Assembly: GCA_937925515.1 (NCBI GenBank)
Contig: CALALP010000073.1
Span: 1-8,824, forward strand
Direction: 5' to 3'
Source of the DNA: an uncultured Lachnoanaerobaculum sp.
Lineage (GTDB): Bacteria; Bacillota; Clostridia; Lachnospirales; Lachnospiraceae
DNA length: 8,824 nt
Position numbers and translations under genes: made by a program. The number at the start of each line of letters is the position of its first letter. The first letter of the stretch is position 1. The notes under the pieces are model-generated. The model saw only the letters and a program-made list of their open reading frames with translations, was not told where the DNA came from and made no database searches. Positions 5,915 to 8,824 of the stretch are shown here, piece after piece.

Positions 5915-6711
5915 TGAATACACAAAAAGTTAGAGATTTTTTTGGAAATTTTTACTTGGTTATAATGATGATATTCCTATATGCCCCTATTGCAACTATG
6001 GCAGTTTTAAGTTTTAATCAAAGTAAGTCAAGGAATCGTTGGTCAGGCTTTACCCTTGATTGGTATTTAAATGTTTTTAAGTCTGAAATTATAGTTAATG
6101 CTTTTAGAAATACCTTAATTATAGCACTTTTATCAGCAACCATAGCTACAATAATAGGAGTTGTAGCTGCAATAGGCATTAATTCACTTGATAAAAGAGC
6201 TGTTACAGTAGTTATGGGTATAACCAATATTCCTATGCTAAATGCAGACATCGTTACAGGTATTTCACTTATGCTTGCATTTTTGGCTTTTGGAATATCA
6301 CTTGGATTTAAGACTGTACTTATAAGTCATATTACATTTAACATACCTTATATAATTTTAAGCGTTATGCCAAAGTTAAAACAGTCAAGTAAATATACTT
6401 ATGAGGCGGCACTTGATTTAGGAGCAACTCCTTTTGTTGCATTTTGGAAAGTAGTTTTTCCGGATATTTTTCAAGGAATATTGTCAGGCTTTTTGCTTGC
6501 ATTTACCATGTCATTAGATGACTTTATCATTACACATTTTACAAAAGGTGCAGGTATAAATACACTCTCAACACTTATTTATTCAGAAGTAAGAAAAGGT
6601 ATAAAACCAAGTATGTATGCACTTTCAACTATAATTTTTGCAGTTGTACTTACACTACTTTTAATAACAAATTTTCGTCCGGATAGGGAAAAGAAAGGAA
6701 AATCATCATGA
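5914..6711 (+). CDS. potC: Spermidine/putrescine ABC transporter permease PotC
   Basis: PotC is the second channel subunit and pairs with PotB. The 265-residue protein has about six membrane segments (roughly 12-33, 64-90, 95-125, 132-152, 185-205 and 236-253). Its EAA loop at 164-185 (EAALDLGATPFVAFWKV, then VFPDI) is close to family consensus, followed by the PotC-typical SLDDFIITHFTKG at 200-212. The start codon overlaps the potB stop by one base (TAATG at 5912-5916), and a purine-rich GAGAGGGGGG (5895-5904) supplies the ribosome binding site. Such overlap means the two permeases are translated together. The short basic C-terminus (DREKKGKSS) is unremarkable. The gene is intact. Confidence 0.94.
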   Translation: MNTQKVRDFFGNFYLVIMMIFLYAPIATMAVLSFNQSKSRNRWSGFTLDWYLNVFKSEIIVNAFRNTLIIALLSATIATIIGVVAAIGINSLDKRAVTVVMGITNIPMLNADIVTGISLMLAFLAFGISLGFKTVLISHITFNIPYIILSVMPKLKQSSKYTYEAALDLGATPFVAFWKVVFPDIFQGILSGFLLAFTMSLDDFIITHFTKGAGINTLSTLIYSEVRKGIKPSMYALSTIIFAVVLTLLLITNFRPDREKKGKSS

Positions 6712-7787
6712 AAAATTTTAAGGGAATAAAATTGGTAGCAGTTTTCTTGTGTGCAGGACTTGCACTTGTTTCTTGTTCAAAGGCTAAGGCAGAAAATGGA
6801 GAACAGCTTTATGTATATAACTGGGGGGAGTATATAGATGAAGATGTTATAAAGGAGTTTGAAAAAGAAACAGGTATAAAGGTTACTTATGATTTATTTG
6901 AAACTAATGAGGAAATGTATCCTATAGTTGAGGCAGGGGGAGTTGTATATGATGTAGTATGTCCGTCAGACTATATGATTAAGAAAATGGTTGATAATGA
7001 CATGCTTGCTGAGATTAATTTTGATAATGTCCCTAATGTCAAGAATATAGGAAGTAAATATCTTGAGATGTCAAAGGCATTTGACCCTGAAAATAAATAC
7101 ACCGTTCCTTATTGTTGGGGAACTGTTGGAATACTTTATAATACCTCAATGATAGATACACCACCTACAAGTTGGAGAGCATTATGGGACGAAAAGTATT
7201 CAGGAAATATTTTAATGCAGGATTCTGTAAGAGATGCTTTTATGGTTGGAGAGAAGATGTTAGGTTATTCTCTTAATAGTACAAATGAAGAGGAACTTAA
7301 AAAGGTAAGAGATGAACTTATAAAGCAAAAACCTCTTGTGCAAGCTTATGTTGTAGACCAAGTAAGAGATAAGATGATAGGGGAAGAGGCAGCAATAGCA
7401 GTTATTTATTCCGGAGAAATGTTATACATTCAAAATGAAGTCAAGAAAAATGGTGGAGATTTTGAGCTTAAGTATGTAATTCCGGAGGAGGGCAGCAACA
7501 TTTGGATTGATTCATGGGTAATTCCTAAGAATGCAAAAAATAAAGAAAATGCAGAAAAGTGGATTGATTTTATGAATAGACCTGAGATTGCAAAAAAGAA
7601 TTTTGAATATATAACTTATCCAACACCAAATGAGGCTGCATACAATCTTTTAGATGATGAACTTAAGTCAAATACTGCATTATTCCCAACAGATGATATG
7701 CTTAAAAACTGCGAGGTTTATGAATATTTAGGAGAAGATGCAGATAAGATATATAATGATTTATGGAAAGAGATAAAGTCAAAGTAA
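6708..7787 (+). CDS. potD: Spermidine/putrescine-binding lipoprotein PotD
   Basis: PotD captures polyamines outside the cell and delivers them to PotB and PotC. The N-terminus is a lipoprotein signal: lysines at 2, 5 and 8, a hydrophobic core, and the lipobox LVSC ending at Cys23, so the mature protein is anchored to the membrane. The rest is a type-2 periplasmic-binding fold of usual length (359 residues). Polyamine-site features seen in E. coli PotD are recognisable: YNWGEY (37-42), SDY (87-89), the WID triad (266-268, matching Trp255 and Asp257) and YPTPNEAA (304-311). By my by-eye alignment E. coli Asp168 and Trp229 correspond to Ser173 and Tyr234, with Asp176 and Glu237 nearby, so substrate preference may differ. 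The ATG overlaps the potC stop by four bases (ATGA, 6708-6711). Confidence 0.94.
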   Translation: MKNFKGIKLVAVFLCAGLALVSCSKAKAENGEQLYVYNWGEYIDEDVIKEFEKETGIKVTYDLFETNEEMYPIVEAGGVVYDVVCPSDYMIKKMVDNDMLAEINFDNVPNVKNIGSKYLEMSKAFDPENKYTVPYCWGTVGILYNTSMIDTPPTSWRALWDEKYSGNILMQDSVRDAFMVGEKMLGYSLNSTNEEELKKVRDELIKQKPLVQAYVVDQVRDKMIGEEAAIAVIYSGEMLYIQNEVKKNGGDFELKYVIPEEGSNIWIDSWVIPKNAKNKENAEKWIDFMNRPEIAKKNFEYITYPTPNEAAYNLLDDELKSNTALFPTDDMLKNCEVYEYLGEDADKIYNDLWKEIKSK

Positions 7788-7796
7788 GTTTTATTT

Positions 7797-7803
7797 AGAG
7801 GAG
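7797..7803 (+). promoter_or_regulatory. Closely spaced ribosome binding site of the ArAE-family gene
   Basis: AGAGGAG ends only two bases before the ATG at 7806; measured from the inner GAGG the gap is four. This is tighter than in the other genes here and may lower translation. No other in-frame ATG lies nearby, so the start is still the best one. Confidence 0.6.
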
Positions 7804-7805
7804 AA

Positions 7806-8780
7806 ATGAAAAATAAAGATTATTTATTCAAGATATTACTAAATGCTACAAAGATAGTGCTTGCAACTATAATTTCTATTAAAATTGCAGAGTTATTTGG
7901 GCTTAGAAATGTAACTTCAGCCGGTATTATAGCAATACTTAGTATACAGCCAACTAAAAAAGATACATTAACTACTTCAATTTTAAAAGTTCAATCTTAT
8001 GTCAGTGCTATTATAATTGCTTATATTTCTTTTTTGATTTTAGGTATCAATGACCTTAGCTTTACATTATATCTTGTTGTTTATGTACTTTTAAGCTTTA
8101 GATTGAATTGGGTTTCTTCAATAGCAATGAACACTGTTTTAATATCACACTTTTTAGTGGCAAAAGATATAAGTATCTCAATGCTTATAAATGAGAGCTT
8201 GCTATTTATAATAGGAGTGGGAGCAGGGCTTATTGCAAGCCTACATTTGAAAAAGGATAAGAATAGTATTGAGTTTTTGAAAGATTATGCAGATTTAAAG
8301 ATAGTAAGATATTTGGTTCATATATCAAATAGTGTTTCAAATAAAGAATTACTTGCAGAGGGCGAGGAAATTTTTGCAAGTCTAAATGAAGATATTGAAA
8401 AGGCAAGTATAGTGGCTGATGAGAATTTTAAAAATCAATTCAAAGATAGTGATACCTTTGACATTGACTATATTAAAATGCGTAGAAAGCAAGCACATAT
8501 TTTATATGAAATGGATAAAATAGCATTAAATATTTCAACCAAGACTTTAAGCACCAAGATGATAGAAAACTTTATTAAAGAGGTTGCACTTGAATTTAGC
8601 AAGGATAATACAGTGGAAACGCTCATTAAAAAGTTTAATGCACTAGATACTGATATAAAGAGTAAACCTCTACCTGTTACAAGAATGGAGTTTGAAGATA
8701 GAGCAAGGCTTTTTACAATACTTAGATTATTAGAAGAGTTTTTACAGATTAAAGCTGATTTTGTAAAAAATGGAAAGTAG
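7806..8780 (+). CDS. Aromatic acid exporter family (ArAE_1/DUF939) membrane protein
   Basis: This 324-residue protein fits the ArAE_1 family (formerly DUF939, like B. subtilis YqjA). An N-terminal membrane half (about 1-148) has some six hydrophobic segments and the typical TSAGIIAILSIQPTKK stretch at 37-52. The second half (about 155-320) is a charged, helical cytosolic domain that matches the family's C-terminal domain, ending RARLFTILRLLEEFLQI. By family analogy it may export aromatic acids or related organic anions, but few members have been tested and the substrate here is unknown. It begins 18 bp after potD with no terminator between them, so it is probably the last gene of the pot transcript. 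A GC-rich palindrome starts 11 bases after its stop codon. Confidence 0.85.
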   Translation: MKNKDYLFKILLNATKIVLATIISIKIAELFGLRNVTSAGIIAILSIQPTKKDTLTTSILKVQSYVSAIIIAYISFLILGINDLSFTLYLVVYVLLSFRLNWVSSIAMNTVLISHFLVAKDISISMLINESLLFIIGVGAGLIASLHLKKDKNSIEFLKDYADLKIVRYLVHISNSVSNKELLAEGEEIFASLNEDIEKASIVADENFKNQFKDSDTFDIDYIKMRRKQAHILYEMDKIALNISTKTLSTKMIENFIKEVALEFSKDNTVETLIKKFNALDTDIKSKPLPVTRMEFEDRARLFTILRLLEEFLQIKADFVKNGK

Positions 8781-8791
8781 ATTAGTTTAGG

Positions 8792-8824
8792 GGGTTTGCC
8801 CTCGCCGTCGGCGAGGGCAAACCC
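8792..8824. repeat. GC-rich perfect palindrome after the last gene
   Basis: Arms GGGTTTGCCCTCGCCG (8792-8807) and CGGCGAGGGCAAACCC (8809-8824) are perfect inverted repeats of 16 bp around T8808. As RNA this is a 15-bp stem with a three-base GUC loop. Two further G upstream (8790-8791) suggest it continues past the window edge. Its inner 13 bases (8804-8816) match 1-13 at the other end. It follows the stop codon of the last plus-strand gene by 11 bp and could end transcription, but whether a T-run follows cannot be seen. The high GC against AT-rich flanks suggests a dispersed palindromic repeat. Confidence 0.75.

Noticed and set aside
1..8824. Shared 13-bp ends as evidence of a circular molecule
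   Set aside because: The sequences flanking the 13-bp core differ between the ends, so they are two separate members of a repeat and not an overlap of one molecule.

Overview
The window is AT-rich throughout, has strong AGGAGG-type ribosome binding sites, and carries a Gram-positive style lipoprotein, a YesL/DUF624 membrane protein and an ArAE_1-type membrane protein. Together these suggest a low-GC Firmicute, most likely a member of the Clostridia (a Lachnospiraceae-like gut or oral anaerobe would fit). This placement is inferred from gene content and protein style; there is no rRNA or other taxonomic marker.

Layout: two divergent gene blocks are separated by a regulatory region at about 3586-4012. 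The left block is read on the minus strand, in this order: a lactonase-family beta-propeller protein (3585-2431), chorismate synthase aroC (2421-1327), an unrecognised membrane protein (1254-715) and a YesL/DUF624 membrane protein (655-38). The right block is read on the plus strand: potA, potB, potC and potD, a complete polyamine ABC importer with overlapping or nearly touching genes, followed 18 bases later by an aromatic-acid-exporter family (ArAE_1/DUF939) membrane protein.

The divergent region is the richest part. It holds a 106-bp quasi-palindromic element with 14-bp imperfect terminal inverted repeats (MITE-like, 3696-3801), a 17-bp palindrome that carries an extended -10 for the minus strand (3807-3823), a near-consensus sigma-A promoter for potA (TTGACA, 16 bp, TATAAT), and a potA leader of about 140 nt. 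That leader contains a terminator-like hairpin ending in seven T (3904-3982), which suggests that polyamine uptake is controlled by transcription attenuation.

Both window ends lie inside GC-rich palindromes that share a 13-bp core and sit just downstream of the outermost genes. They stand out sharply from the AT-rich surroundings and look like members of a dispersed intergenic palindromic repeat family. This may be why the sequence was cut here if the window is an assembly contig.

Functionally, PotD would capture spermidine or putrescine at the cell surface, PotB and PotC form the membrane channel, and PotA powers import. AroC makes chorismate, the end product of the shikimate pathway. No wholly new system is evident. 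The points most worth following are the potA leader, the MITE-like element and the terminal palindromes.
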